A DNA stretch of 38,688 nt from a virus. The DNA lies in the IMG/VR virus record IMGVR_UViG_3300025009_000248, positions 1 to 38,688 of that record. One strand, 5' to 3'. Made by a program: the position numbers and the translations under genes. Positions 21,264 to 31,246 of the stretch are shown here, one piece after another. The notes beneath the pieces were generated by a model, which was not told the origin of the DNA, searched no databases, and worked only from the letters and a program-made list of their open reading frames with translations. Position 1 is the stretch's first letter. Every line of letters begins with the position of its first letter.

Positions 21264-21530
21264 TTATTCCTGCGGTGGAAAGTGCTGTGCTATGTATCTG
21301 CGCCCGAGTTCAAGGAACCCGGAAATTACAGGCATAAGCATTGGCCCATAGGGGCCGAGATCGGCTCCGGTAAGGAACTTGGTTATAAAGTCCAATGCGG
21401 CTGTTGCGGCGGCGCCGGCTACGACTACCGCGAGCAGTCGTCCGGTCTTTTGTAAGTCTAACGCATTTAACGTCCCGGCTGGACTGTTGCTTTCCGGCAA
21501 TGCCCCAAAAAGAAATTGCTTTGTTTTCAT
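21264..21530 (-). CDS. Holin-like membrane protein
   Basis: An 88-residue protein starting MKTKQFLFGALPESNSPAGT. The ATG at 21530 lies just after the protease stop, so the longer frame is rejected. Hydrophobic segments occur at about 30-50 (RLLAVVVAGAAATAALDFIT) and weakly at 55-72, with a polar C-terminus. Its place directly before the lytic transglycosylase supports a holin or holin-like role. No specific holin family is recognised. Confidence 0.6.
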   Translation of the reverse strand: MKTKQFLFGALPESNSPAGTLNALDLQKTGRLLAVVVAGAAATAALDFITKFLTGADLGPYGPMLMPVISGFLELGRRYIAQHFPPQE

Positions 21531-21534
21531 ACGT

Positions 21535-22608
21535 TTACTCGGCTTCCACAATATCCTTGAGAAGTGGTAAGCGATCTTTGAAAAACACATATGCGTCTTT
21601 CACAAACTGATCGCCGACGACGCTTGGCATTGATTTGCCAACTACCAAAGCGTCAAACTCCGCTTTCTCAACGACTTCCGGAGAGCCGGTTATTATTTTT
21701 ACTTCGTCCCGGAGATACTCAAATGTTGAGAAGTCCGGTACTTTCATTTTGCGACCACCCTCAACAACGTAAACGTCTTGAGAGTCCACCAACTTAATTA
21801 TTCTTTTCATATTTATAATCTCTTGTCGGTTGTTAGGAAGATCGGCCAACGTCATTGCGTTGAACGCCCAGCCACCGGTAAGATATTCCTCGGTTATAAA
21901 GTAAAATCCATTCACGCCCCAGCTTTCGCCCCAACTATTTAATCCCCAAAACATTTTCTTTCCGGATATCTCCTTAAATCCGGTCAATACAAGGAAGTGG
22001 CCCCACGGTGTCGCGCTCTTTGGCGGTACCGGATAACCGGTCTGCCAGCCCTCGTTATCGCCCAATGCCCCAAATACCGCACCGTGATTTTGTTGGATCG
22101 CATAGGCCAGTTCGTCCGGGTTAGACATATCAATATAAGCATACCCTCTGGCTTTCCGGATTAAGGCGTTTTTAGTTACCGTGTCGGAGTCGTCGCGTAA
22201 GCGCATATACGCCTCGCTAGGAGGCTGTCCACCCTCATTTGAGGGTACGAGTGTATCTTGGGCTATTCCGCGCGCTGTAATGGCAGATAGGCCCTTGTAG
22301 CCATACGCTCCACCCTCCGGGCCGATATAGATACGAGAGTAAATGTCCTTTGCCGATAATTCAACGTGATTTTTGGTTTCCACAAACTCTTGGATTTGAG
22401 CAAGATAGGCCGAAGCTTGACCAACGCAAGACAATGAACCGTTCTGATTTTTAACCGGCATATCATACCCGAGGGCCTTGAGTACGTCGTAACCGTGAGT
22501 CCAATCTATCGTATATGCTTTAGGGATTAGCGCGCTGAAAGGCACGTCGCGAGCGTCAAGCGATCTTGGCTTTGCACCGGGGTTAAAATTAGGTGGAAAT
22601 ATAAACAT
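21535..22608 (-). CDS. Papain-like cysteine peptidase (C1 family)
   Basis: A 357-residue protein. The catalytic set is Q55, C61 (NQNGSLSCVGQASAY), H204 (PWGHFLVLTG) and N224 (WGLNSWGESWGVNGFYFI), all classic for papain-fold enzymes. A C-terminal domain from about 265 (KLVDSQDVYVVEGGRKMKVP) may bind the substrate or cell wall. No signal peptide is seen. It lies between the giant polyvalent protein and the holin-like gene. It may process virion proteins or cut peptide bridges in the wall during entry or lysis. Confidence 0.85.
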   Translation of the reverse strand: MFIFPPNFNPGAKPRSLDARDVPFSALIPKAYTIDWTHGYDVLKALGYDMPVKNQNGSLSCVGQASAYLAQIQEFVETKNHVELSAKDIYSRIYIGPEGGAYGYKGLSAITARGIAQDTLVPSNEGGQPPSEAYMRLRDDSDTVTKNALIRKARGYAYIDMSNPDELAYAIQQNHGAVFGALGDNEGWQTGYPVPPKSATPWGHFLVLTGFKEISGKKMFWGLNSWGESWGVNGFYFITEEYLTGGWAFNAMTLADLPNNRQEIINMKRIIKLVDSQDVYVVEGGRKMKVPDFSTFEYLRDEVKIITGSPEVVEKAEFDALVVGKSMPSVVGDQFVKDAYVFFKDRLPLLKDIVEAE

Positions 22609-22648
22609 AATTATATTGTATCAATTCCTTGACAATTACTTATCAACA

Positions 22649-25600
22649 TTACTTACTAACACTATGAAACACCTCCGGACTCACTAACTCCTCCTCTTTT
22701 ATTTTCTGCATAAGCTCCTTAAACTTTTCCGGGTTCATATCTGATTTGAAAGCTTTGAGCAATACCTTTTTTTCGTCATTTGTCGGCGCGTCCAATAGGG
22801 CTGTCAGCCGGGGATCACTCAAGCTTTTGGTTCGGGCTAACTTAAACTTCTTAACCAATCTGTTTGCGTCAGCTAGTTCGTCTTTATTTTCTGGCTCGTG
22901 GCCTAAAAGTTCGGTTACGATCTGGTGGTGGTACTCTTTTAGTTTTAACGCGCCGTTCTTGTCCTCGTTAAACTTCTCAACATATTTATTAACGACTTCT
23001 TTCTCTTTGAGCCGGCGTCTTGCCGCCTCCTGTTCTAATGGTCGAAGTTGGGCGCGATACTTCTCCCGGAGGCCATAGTCGGATACTCTGATCCAGCGCC
23101 CCACGATATTGCTTACTAAAGGCATTGCCAAGATTTTTTCTCCGGCAGTTTTTTGAGCCGGTGGTACACCGTTAGAGTAAAACTTCATAAATATACCTCC
23201 GCCTAATTGTTCCCATTGCCAGCCCAAAAATGGAGAGATTGAGTCCCAGCCACCGGCTTTGTATTGATCGTCTGTTAAAACATTGCGTCCTCTAAAAAAG
23301 TCATAAGGATTTGCTCCGGTTATGAATTGGCTTGTCGCATATCCGGACGTAATGATAGGAGATAGGCTCGGCACCTGCCCTCCCAACAAAGAAACAACAT
23401 CTATCGCGTCGCGCGCAAAACCTTGGTCGTTGCTAAACGCCGTCAATCCTTTCCAAAATATCCCAGCGAAAAGCCGGCCGGTTTCGTCCTGCGGTATTCT
23501 TAAATAAATTGTTTTGCCATTTTCGTTTACCCAGAAAGGTACAACAATATAGTTTGTCTTGTCGTATTCGCTCACGCCGTCCATTGCTTCTTTGAGCCAG
23601 TCTCCGAGAAAACCGGCCGCCGCCGCGTACATTACAAGCTTTGGTAAGAAGTTTATTTTAGCCGTTTTCCACCAGTAACCAGCTCTTGTTTTCGGATCAG
23701 TAGCAACTTCAATATCCGAACGGATACCTTGTATAATCGCATTTGAAAATAGGAATACTGCATTAGTGTTGGGCGTGATGTGTCCACCGGCCAAGAAGTC
23801 CGGAGAGCCGACTTTACGTCTGATATAGCTTCTCATTTCCTTTGAGGCCACTTGATCTTTGAGTTCGTAGTAACCGGCCGCCTTTGGGATTGTTTCTATG
23901 GCGTCGCCGAGATTGGAGATAAAATTAAGTATCGGGCGGAGAGCTTTCATTGCGATATTATCTTTTGTTTTTGCTTCTCTTAATCCGACTTGGCGCATAA
24001 TCGCGTCTATCTGCAAGTCCTCGGGTTGCTGGCCCATAATTAAATGGTTGTAGGTTGTAGAGAGTACCTGTTCGTATTCCATTTGTTGAATAAGTTTTGC
24101 GGACTCAATGTTTTTTTGACTGGCCCCCTCTTTCAATCCGAAGCCCCTCACTAACGCCGGGCGGATTGCCGGTATGTATCTCTTAACCGTTCCGAGTAAT
24201 GATCTTGTTGGAGAAGCTTTATAATATCTCCAAAAATCTCGCCATAGGTTGAAGCTTTGAAAGCCAACGTTGAATGTGATAAATAGCGGTCGGAAAAACT
24301 TTGTATTAAACAAGCGGAATGTTTGAATTACAGCCGAGTTTTGGCCGACGCTATCTCGGTTTATTGAGGTGGCAATGTAGGGGTCAACGTAATGGCCCTT
24401 GAGCGAACCGTCCCGATATACGGTAATGAGTTCTCTGTCGGGTCTGCCGGCCTTGATTGCCTCAAGCGGTATTCTCACTTTTCCGGTAAATAGATATTTT
24501 GACTCCTCAATTTCGTCAGAAAAATTACTCTCCATAAAATCAATCACGCTTCGGGATACTTTATTTCTTTCAATGGCCCGAATTGTAGCAATCATTTTAA
24601 GCAACGAGGAATTGGCCGGATTGTTAATATCTTTGAGAGTTCCGATTTGGTGGGCTATCTTTGCCGATACGCCCTCGTCAATATGATCCAATACTTGAAA
24701 AGTTACATAGGACGGATTGCCACGCATTTTTTCGTAGAGTTCGGGTTTATAAAGACCCTCATTAAAAGCTTCGTCCGCAATAGCCCTCATTTTGCCCCTA
24801 AACGCGACCATTTGCTCTTGGAGTATCTTTACTCGTTCCGGGCCTAATTCTGTTTGTAGTGCCTCGTATAGCTCGTTTACGGCGGTCGGAGTAAGGCCTC
24901 TCGGATTGGCTATGTCGGATCGGTCGCCGGAGATTATGCGTTCATAGAACAGTCCCTCGCCAAATTGAGTCCACGTTATATCGTTTTTAACCAGATCCTC
25001 ATATACCGGCTGGAAGTCGCGCTCAAATATGGCTTTGATTTTTCCGCCAAGATAATTTCGTTCCTCAAGGGTATAGCGTGGATCGTCGTCGGGGTTTATG
25101 TGCTTGCCCTGTTTTTTAAGCTCGTTGACTTTATCAATAATTTTCTGGTTGCGATCAACCACCTCAAACTTGAAACGGAAAAAAAGATTTTTCTTTTTTT
25201 CCTCGCGTTCAGCCCTCTTTCTTGCCTCAAGGTCTTTGGCTTTGTAGTCAGCCGTATTAAACATTTCCTGCACCCCGGCCCGACGGTGCGCGATAACATC
25301 AATACGCTCTCCGCTTAATAAAGATTGGATTTCAAAATACGCGTCTTTGACTTCTGCTTTTTGATCTAACTGCTCAAAAAACGTGTTGTAAAACTTTGGG
25401 GCCATTTTCTCAACAGTCCCGGGGGAGTTGAATAACACCGAGATAGCGTCGGCGTAGAGTTCCGGTGCAGAGTATCGGTATCGGGTAAAACTCGGCTTGT
25501 CTTGATCGTCAAAGGGTTTCCAGTATTGAGTCAGCGCTTTTAGTTCGGTTCTTAATTCTTTGTCGGTGGCGATTATGTCCTCAAAAGTATTTTTTCTAAA

Positions 25601-28576
25601 ATCTTCTAACGTTAAAAGCCGGGCCAGTAAATTGCCCCTCTTGAGATTTTTTGTAGGTAGCCAGTCAGCCAAATGTCCTATTTCGTGGGCCAAAGTTTTT
25701 GCCGCTTGATCCGGAGAGGATATTTTGGGATTAAATAAATCTGCTCTCAATCTTATTTCGCCCTCGCCTTTGCCTATAAATACCCCTAGCGCCGTACCGC
25801 CAAAATGTCGGCTTACTTTGTTTTTAATCTCCGGGGCGGATCCCATTAACTCTCTGGCAAGATCAACAAGCTCTGGAAGCTCAATCGGTTTTATATCTTT
25901 CAAATGCCCCAGTTCAACGGTTGTATTCTCTGCAAAGCCCCCGGCGGAAGCATAGCCGCTTGGAGTTCCGCCCTCATATTTGTTTACCACAAATCCCTTG
26001 CCTTTGGCCTTGAGTGTTTGAGCGTCCAATGTTATCACGTCGCCAATTTTTAAGTTCTCCACCTTGAGGCCTAATGCGTTGGCTTGGATAGTAAACTTCA
26101 TTTTGCCTTTATCGTAAGAAAGGTATTTGTCGCCGTCTTTTTCTATGACTTCAAAGGTAGGATTGGCCGCAAACTCCGGAGAAGCTTTTACCAAGTCGGC
26201 AAGATCGCCTCGGCTAAATGAGGGTTCTGTCCCGGCTTTTTTTGGAGCCGTGCTTTCAAGTGTTGCAAATACTCCGCTATCGGTTATAACGTCAAAACCT
26301 TTTGATGTTTGTTTTAGTTCAAACTTGCCGGCTCGGGTCTGATTGCGTGCCTTTTCTCCGAGGACATTAAGCTTATCCTCAAGTTTTTTAGGAAAATTAA
26401 GCTCCTCATTTTGAGCTTTTTCGTAACTTGATTTTACTGGAAACTTATTACGATTTTTATAAAACGTATCTCTTAATTTTTCGGGGATAGAGTAATAATC
26501 CTCAACATCTAATTTGATCCACAACTGGCCTCCGGTATAATCCCTCATTGGGCTTTCCTCTCGCGTGGCCCGGCCAGTCATAGCATTAACCACGTCTTGT
26601 TTGGTAATGGTTAGTCCCTCTTTAGTTTTGGCCTCAAGAAATAGGCCCTCGCGTTTTCCGGGTACCTGCTGGGTTTTTTTAACCTGCTGGGCCGCTTCCC
26701 GGACTCTCGGCTTGATAACTTCCGCCTGTCCGCCTCCCCGATAAAATACCGTTTCTTTCGGCAACTTTCCCTTAAACTCCTCCTCCGGTGTCTTGGATAA
26801 TGCCGTTCTTAAATCCTCGGCCGACAATAAAATCTCTTTCTCGCTACCACCAATAAATACCTTAATCTGCCCGGGATCAATTTGAGTTTCAGCAATGGGG
26901 ACATTGACTCCCTCGGAAGTTTGCCCGGCTACAAAGTCCTCGGCGGCTTGCCTTGTAAACGCAACCGAAGTCAAACGATCTCCCTCTGGAACGGCCCCGG
27001 CTCGGAATACGGTTATGGTGCCGTCGTCATTAACCGGCAACTCTTTTGACTGTATGGCTTTTTCAACATCAAGTTTTGTTTTACTTTGGACGGCCGGCAG
27101 ATTTGAAAACTCTTGTAATCGCAACAATGAAGCATTGAGGGGTTGTTGATCGCCCTCAAACGATATACCGCTTGATTGATAGCTTTGTATGTCTTTATTA
27201 AACTCGCCAATAATTTGATCCTCCGGAGCATTGGCAAACTTTTGCTCTATACCAAAATGCGCCGGGCCTAAATCGCCTTTCTTAAATTGGTCATAAACGC
27301 TTCCGGGTTCAGCTTCTATGGCGGTTGGCCCTCCTCCGGCTAATTGTGAGGTATCAACGGAACCTCCCATTTTTGAAACAGCAAAACCTCCGGCGGCAAC
27401 ACCGGCGCCGATTACGCCACCAACAAGAAACTCTTGGATCATATCCCCGGAGAGTACATACCCTTTGGCTTTATCAATAACGTCTTGCTTCTCTTGGTCG
27501 GTTTTGGCGTTGGCGTAGTCGTTGGAGAGCTTTAAGAGGGTCTGCGATACTTCTGTGCCACCCTCAATACCAAATGACTGCACCATTGACTTAACAAGGG
27601 CTTTGGCTGGTTGTTTGAATAGTCCCTCAATGGTTCTACCCAAGAGCTGATCTCCGACGGTATCAATGCCGATATTGAGTAAACTGGAAACTTTGCCTTT
27701 CTCTCGTAATTGTTCATCGGCCGAGAGTGATCCGAAATAAGCGGTTGATACGGCAGTACCAACGGCCGGGGATTTTGTGGCGTTGGTTAATCCTACGCTC
27801 AACAACACACCAATCGCCGTCTGTGGCCCAGTATTACCAATATTGATTAAAAACTTTTTCCATTCCGGATTATCCGGGTTCTCGCTGGCTTTTTGGTATT
27901 TATCGTAGGCCTCTTGGTAGGTATCGTCGCCAAGAGATTTTATTCGGGCCAAGATAGAGCTTCCGGACGACTCGCGCGCGACAGTAGTAACAATCTTTTT
28001 TCCTGTTTTGGTATTGAGGGCTTTGACGATTGGAGCGTCGGCCTCGTACTCCTCTTTGGTTGCATAGGGTTTATATTTATCCGGGACTGGCAAATTGCGT
28101 TCTTTATAAAAGCTAGCGTTCATCTCACGCATTTTGTTTTCGTTATCAAAATTAAGCTCTCCGTAGAAGTTTTTAACCTTGCCGACCTTATCTAAAACAT
28201 ATTTGAGCGCGGGGCCAACTAAACTCAATCCTTTCTCGGCAACTTCTTGAGCAAAGTTTTTGCCGTCGTCTTTCTCTGCTCCCGGTGTTGGAAGCGTCGG
28301 TTTTGTTTCCAAAACAGGAGTACCGGCAAACGCGCCGGTCTTGCTCTTAAACTGATCGTAAATAGAGCCAGTTATTTTTGGCTCTTGGGTTGGAGTAATC
28401 GGAACTGGTGCGCTTGGTTTCGGCCCAACGATTTTATCCTCAACAAACTTTGGTAAAACAGCCCTCGCTATTTTCTTAAATATGCCCTCGGATTGAGGCG
28501 TTGGTTGCGGTTGTGGCGTGGGAGCCGGCGAACTGAATACTCCGGTTTTCTTTTGAAAATCCTCATATAATCCCAT
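22649..28576 (-). CDS. Giant polyvalent internal virion protein with metallopeptidase and LPD38-like regions
   Basis: A 1975-residue protein. Short repeats LYEDFQKKTGVF (3-14), IYDQFKSKTGAF (72-83) and VYDQFKKG (427-434) lie in a Pro-rich N-terminal part. Hydrophobic and helical segments follow. Around 515-600 'VFRAGAVPEGDRLTSVAFTR' resembles an ADP-ribosyltransferase fold. HEIGH at 964-968 with ELYADA downstream indicates a zinc metallopeptidase. From about 1420 the sequence resembles LPD38 of polyvalent proteins (RPLFITFNVGFQSFNLWRDF). Such proteins are injected with DNA and act early in the host. It lies between an internal protein and the C1 protease. Confidence 0.75.
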   Translation of the reverse strand: MGLYEDFQKKTGVFSSPAPTPQPQPTPQSEGIFKKIARAVLPKFVEDKIVGPKPSAPVPITPTQEPKITGSIYDQFKSKTGAFAGTPVLETKPTLPTPGAEKDDGKNFAQEVAEKGLSLVGPALKYVLDKVGKVKNFYGELNFDNENKMREMNASFYKERNLPVPDKYKPYATKEEYEADAPIVKALNTKTGKKIVTTVARESSGSSILARIKSLGDDTYQEAYDKYQKASENPDNPEWKKFLINIGNTGPQTAIGVLLSVGLTNATKSPAVGTAVSTAYFGSLSADEQLREKGKVSSLLNIGIDTVGDQLLGRTIEGLFKQPAKALVKSMVQSFGIEGGTEVSQTLLKLSNDYANAKTDQEKQDVIDKAKGYVLSGDMIQEFLVGGVIGAGVAAGGFAVSKMGGSVDTSQLAGGGPTAIEAEPGSVYDQFKKGDLGPAHFGIEQKFANAPEDQIIGEFNKDIQSYQSSGISFEGDQQPLNASLLRLQEFSNLPAVQSKTKLDVEKAIQSKELPVNDDGTITVFRAGAVPEGDRLTSVAFTRQAAEDFVAGQTSEGVNVPIAETQIDPGQIKVFIGGSEKEILLSAEDLRTALSKTPEEEFKGKLPKETVFYRGGGQAEVIKPRVREAAQQVKKTQQVPGKREGLFLEAKTKEGLTITKQDVVNAMTGRATREESPMRDYTGGQLWIKLDVEDYYSIPEKLRDTFYKNRNKFPVKSSYEKAQNEELNFPKKLEDKLNVLGEKARNQTRAGKFELKQTSKGFDVITDSGVFATLESTAPKKAGTEPSFSRGDLADLVKASPEFAANPTFEVIEKDGDKYLSYDKGKMKFTIQANALGLKVENLKIGDVITLDAQTLKAKGKGFVVNKYEGGTPSGYASAGGFAENTTVELGHLKDIKPIELPELVDLARELMGSAPEIKNKVSRHFGGTALGVFIGKGEGEIRLRADLFNPKISSPDQAAKTLAHEIGHLADWLPTKNLKRGNLLARLLTLEDFRKNTFEDIIATDKELRTELKALTQYWKPFDDQDKPSFTRYRYSAPELYADAISVLFNSPGTVEKMAPKFYNTFFEQLDQKAEVKDAYFEIQSLLSGERIDVIAHRRAGVQEMFNTADYKAKDLEARKRAEREEKKKNLFFRFKFEVVDRNQKIIDKVNELKKQGKHINPDDDPRYTLEERNYLGGKIKAIFERDFQPVYEDLVKNDITWTQFGEGLFYERIISGDRSDIANPRGLTPTAVNELYEALQTELGPERVKILQEQMVAFRGKMRAIADEAFNEGLYKPELYEKMRGNPSYVTFQVLDHIDEGVSAKIAHQIGTLKDINNPANSSLLKMIATIRAIERNKVSRSVIDFMESNFSDEIEESKYLFTGKVRIPLEAIKAGRPDRELITVYRDGSLKGHYVDPYIATSINRDSVGQNSAVIQTFRLFNTKFFRPLFITFNVGFQSFNLWRDFWRYYKASPTRSLLGTVKRYIPAIRPALVRGFGLKEGASQKNIESAKLIQQMEYEQVLSTTYNHLIMGQQPEDLQIDAIMRQVGLREAKTKDNIAMKALRPILNFISNLGDAIETIPKAAGYYELKDQVASKEMRSYIRRKVGSPDFLAGGHITPNTNAVFLFSNAIIQGIRSDIEVATDPKTRAGYWWKTAKINFLPKLVMYAAAAGFLGDWLKEAMDGVSEYDKTNYIVVPFWVNENGKTIYLRIPQDETGRLFAGIFWKGLTAFSNDQGFARDAIDVVSLLGGQVPSLSPIITSGYATSQFITGANPYDFFRGRNVLTDDQYKAGGWDSISPFLGWQWEQLGGGIFMKFYSNGVPPAQKTAGEKILAMPLVSNIVGRWIRVSDYGLREKYRAQLRPLEQEAARRRLKEKEVVNKYVEKFNEDKNGALKLKEYHHQIVTELLGHEPENKDELADANRLVKKFKLARTKSLSDPRLTALLDAPTNDEKKVLLKAFKSDMNPEKFKELMQKIKEEELVSPEVFHSVSK

Positions 28577-28587
28577 AATTTTTAAGC

Positions 28588-29862
28588 TTAATACCCGGTT
28601 GTTACAGGTTTATAGAAATCGCCGTCAATCGCTTTTTGGAGAACGGTATAGAAAAACGACGAGTCGGTTTCTAATGCGTTGAGATCGGACTGCTTGAAGC
28701 CGGGGAGGGATTGCAAATAACGTGCCGCCGCCGATTTTTCGTCCGCAGAGGGCTTAAAGAAGTTGTCGCTTGGGTCTTTCGGGGCCTTAAACTTCCTGTC
28801 GCCATAGATTAAGAGCTGATCCTTAATCGGTTTAGTTGTGTCAAAAGTTTTTGGAGTAAGAATAAGCGTACCGTCCGGGGCTATTACCTGTGTATATTCC
28901 GTGCTTTTAGCCGGAGCAAAACCAGCCGGGAGGTCTGATTGTTGAGTTACGATTTTCCCGGTCTTGGGATCAAGCCCATAGGCAAAGACTTTGTTGCCAG
29001 AAATCTCGTACTTGTAATCAATCTTATCCTCCTCTTTCTTGTTGGCGTTATAAAAAGCTTCCAGTCCGAACTTGTCAAAGCCGGTTGAGTCAAGGAGTTT
29101 TGTATATTGGTCGCTTGAGAGTTTATCTAATGACACTCCGCCTTGAGCAAGGGTTTTTATATCCTCGCGAGATTTATCAACAGTGGCCGCAAGATATTTT
29201 AGATATTTTTCGGTATTCCCTAGTGCTTCGGCTTTTTTGGCTTTAACTTCTTCTTTTGCACGATCGTCGATTTTACCAAATACCTCTTGTATCTTTAACC
29301 CCTTTTCTGCTTCTAGCGCGGCGACTTCTTTTTGGTTTAATTGTCTGGTCTTTTCCGTTTGAGCCGCTCCCATTGGAGAACCGAGCAAGCCTCCGCGAGC
29401 TTGGGTTGCTCTTGTTTGTCCCAAGCGATCCTCTCCGGCTACGGCCACATTTTCAAATAGTGAAACATAACTTTGACTGATAGCGTCAATTTGCGACTGC
29501 ATTTGCTGTCTTATTTTTTCCCTGATCGTGGACTCCTCCTCTGCCGTCGGAGCCGTGCGATCAAGGCCCTCGTAGTAGTTTTTAGCGGCAGTATCATAGG
29601 GCGAGGTTCCGGTGTAACGAGCAAAATCAATTACCGGATTGCCACTATTTCCGCTATCCCCCCCTCCGCCCGAAGTTTTTAATGAAGCAAAAGGTAAAGC
29701 ATTTCCGACACCTTGAGGCAAGGAAGCTAAATCAATACCGCTCAAAACGGAGGGATCAACTTTTTCAATGTCAGCGGCAGTACCGGTCTTTGTCTGATAA
29801 TAAACTGGCTCGGTTGTTCCGCTTGGCGTTGCCTTAAAGTATTTGTATAAATTGTCTGTCAT
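28588..29862 (-). CDS. Internal virion-like protein
   Basis: A 424-residue protein. The start at 29862 (MTDNLYKYFKATPSGTT) is preferred because it follows the upstream stop; the longer frame overlaps 29889..31202. A Gly/Ser/Asn linker (SGGGGDSGNSGN) is followed by a long helical region with 'GLLGSPMGAAQTEKTRQLNQ'. The N-terminal LYKYFK resembles the LYEDFQKK motif at the start of the downstream giant protein. Position and composition resemble podovirus internal core or ejection proteins. Confidence 0.6.
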   Translation of the reverse strand: MTDNLYKYFKATPSGTTEPVYYQTKTGTAADIEKVDPSVLSGIDLASLPQGVGNALPFASLKTSGGGGDSGNSGNPVIDFARYTGTSPYDTAAKNYYEGLDRTAPTAEEESTIREKIRQQMQSQIDAISQSYVSLFENVAVAGEDRLGQTRATQARGGLLGSPMGAAQTEKTRQLNQKEVAALEAEKGLKIQEVFGKIDDRAKEEVKAKKAEALGNTEKYLKYLAATVDKSREDIKTLAQGGVSLDKLSSDQYTKLLDSTGFDKFGLEAFYNANKKEEDKIDYKYEISGNKVFAYGLDPKTGKIVTQQSDLPAGFAPAKSTEYTQVIAPDGTLILTPKTFDTTKPIKDQLLIYGDRKFKAPKDPSDNFFKPSADEKSAAARYLQSLPGFKQSDLNALETDSSFFYTVLQKAIDGDFYKPVTTGY

Positions 29863-29888
29863 TGGGTTAGTTTTAAGTTGAGGACGGA

Positions 29889-31202
29889 TTATTTGTAGAA
29901 ATAGGCCGTGCAGTATGGACCTAACTGGCATACATTCGTCGGCCCACTTATTGTTATTTTGTTTGTAGCAGGGTTCCAAGAAGCCGTAATTGATTTGCTG
30001 TCAGCCCCGCCGTCCTCAACGATTGTCCCGGAAGTTTTGCCAGTTGGGAAAATTGTAACCTCTCCGCCGAATTGTATATCTGGATTCTCGTTCTGATCGC
30101 CCACCATAGTAACGATCGCGGCTTTCGCCCCAGTCGGAGCAGTTATATTTGCCGAACTCCAAACCGAGGTGTCGCCAGTAGCCACCGATCCGATATACTC
30201 CCACCTTACAATTGGCCTCCAAGTCATTTCGGTTACGAAAGAGCTTGAAGAAATGAGAGCATAACCGTCTGCACCGGCCGAGGCCAAGCGTACAAAGTTA
30301 CCACTCCCCTTAACAATCAAATCTCCGGAGGCAGAGGCGGTCATAGTTAAACCGGTAACGCCAAGCTTTAATCCGGTAGGCAAAGCCGTGCCATTCAAAC
30401 GTACAATCTTTCCGGAAGCACCGGCGTTGGATACGTCGTCGGCAGTTATGTATAAATTGCCGGCCCCCGGCGTTCCACTTGATCCGGCTAAAGCGTCTTT
30501 CTGTCCGGTGCTTGGTAGAAATGTAGAATAATTTGAGGAAGCGAGATAAGAGGGATTGATAAATAACCTTGCGGCCGATCCGCCTAATCCTGTACCAGCG
30601 TTAATCTCGGCGACTGTTGCCAATTCGGAACAACCTTTTACCGTTTCGCTACCATTGGCACACCCAGCTAAGATACCGGTATCAACATAGTTTTTATCCA
30701 CCAAAACGCTTGAGCTGGCCGTAGTAAAATCTTTGGCCGCCGGATAGTACATTATGTTAGGCAACGATTCTTGGCCGTTCAGAATCCTGCTTAAAATCGC
30801 GAGTTGTGGGTAGTTAGTAACCTTAATTGAAGCGCCGCGCCTGTGGGTCTTTTGCAGAGCAGTTACGGCCGTTTTGCCGTCTGTAACACTAATTCCGCGA
30901 GTACAAGAGGTTAGGGCCGTAGTAGAAACGGTGCAAAGCACAAACTCCTCCGAAGCGCTACCCTCGTCAATTATAAATCCGTAAGTCCCAGAGAGTGCGG
31001 TTCCGGCCTTGTCAGTCCCGGATACCAGCGTCATTGAGGTTGCCGTTGAGGATACCGAGGAAGCTAAAGACGTTTCAAACAAGGCAACCACAGTTGGGAT
31101 CGTGGCCCCGAAGTTCAAACTCTTAATTGAGTTGATTTCGTATTGCAGAAACCCAACAGCCGACAGTAGTACGATTGTAATTATTGAGAGTATTTTTTTC
31201 AT
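29889..31202 (-). CDS. Exported adhesin-like or tail accessory protein
   Basis: A 437-residue protein. Residues 1-20 look like a signal peptide or anchor (MKKILSIITIVLLSAVGFLQ). The remainder is Ser/Thr/Gly-rich beta structure with paired cysteines. 'YPQLAILSRILNGQ' and 'TNVCQLGPYCTAYFYK' bracket the middle and end. Similar proteins follow the tail genes of some phages, but a signal peptide is unusual. It has its own extended -10 promoter with almost no leader. A role in host attachment or surface alteration is inferred. Confidence 0.65.
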   Translation of the reverse strand: MKKILSIITIVLLSAVGFLQYEINSIKSLNFGATIPTVVALFETSLASSVSSTATSMTLVSGTDKAGTALSGTYGFIIDEGSASEEFVLCTVSTTALTSCTRGISVTDGKTAVTALQKTHRRGASIKVTNYPQLAILSRILNGQESLPNIMYYPAAKDFTTASSSVLVDKNYVDTGILAGCANGSETVKGCSELATVAEINAGTGLGGSAARLFINPSYLASSNYSTFLPSTGQKDALAGSSGTPGAGNLYITADDVSNAGASGKIVRLNGTALPTGLKLGVTGLTMTASASGDLIVKGSGNFVRLASAGADGYALISSSSFVTEMTWRPIVRWEYIGSVATGDTSVWSSANITAPTGAKAAIVTMVGDQNENPDIQFGGEVTIFPTGKTSGTIVEDGGADSKSITASWNPATNKITISGPTNVCQLGPYCTAYFYK

Positions 31203-31209
31203 ATAGTTT

Positions 31210-31218
31210 ATTATATCA
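31210..31218 (-). promoter_or_regulatory. Extended -10 promoter (TGATATAAT) close to a start codon
   Basis: The minus strand reads AAAATGATATAATA, with TATAAT only 7 bases before the ATG at 31202. The likely start of transcription is at or next to the start codon, implying a leaderless message. It shares AAAATGRTATA with the motifs at 5679 and 14034. Confidence 0.5.
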
Positions 31219-31246
31219 TTTTGAGCGGTACTTGACTTGTGGCTAA

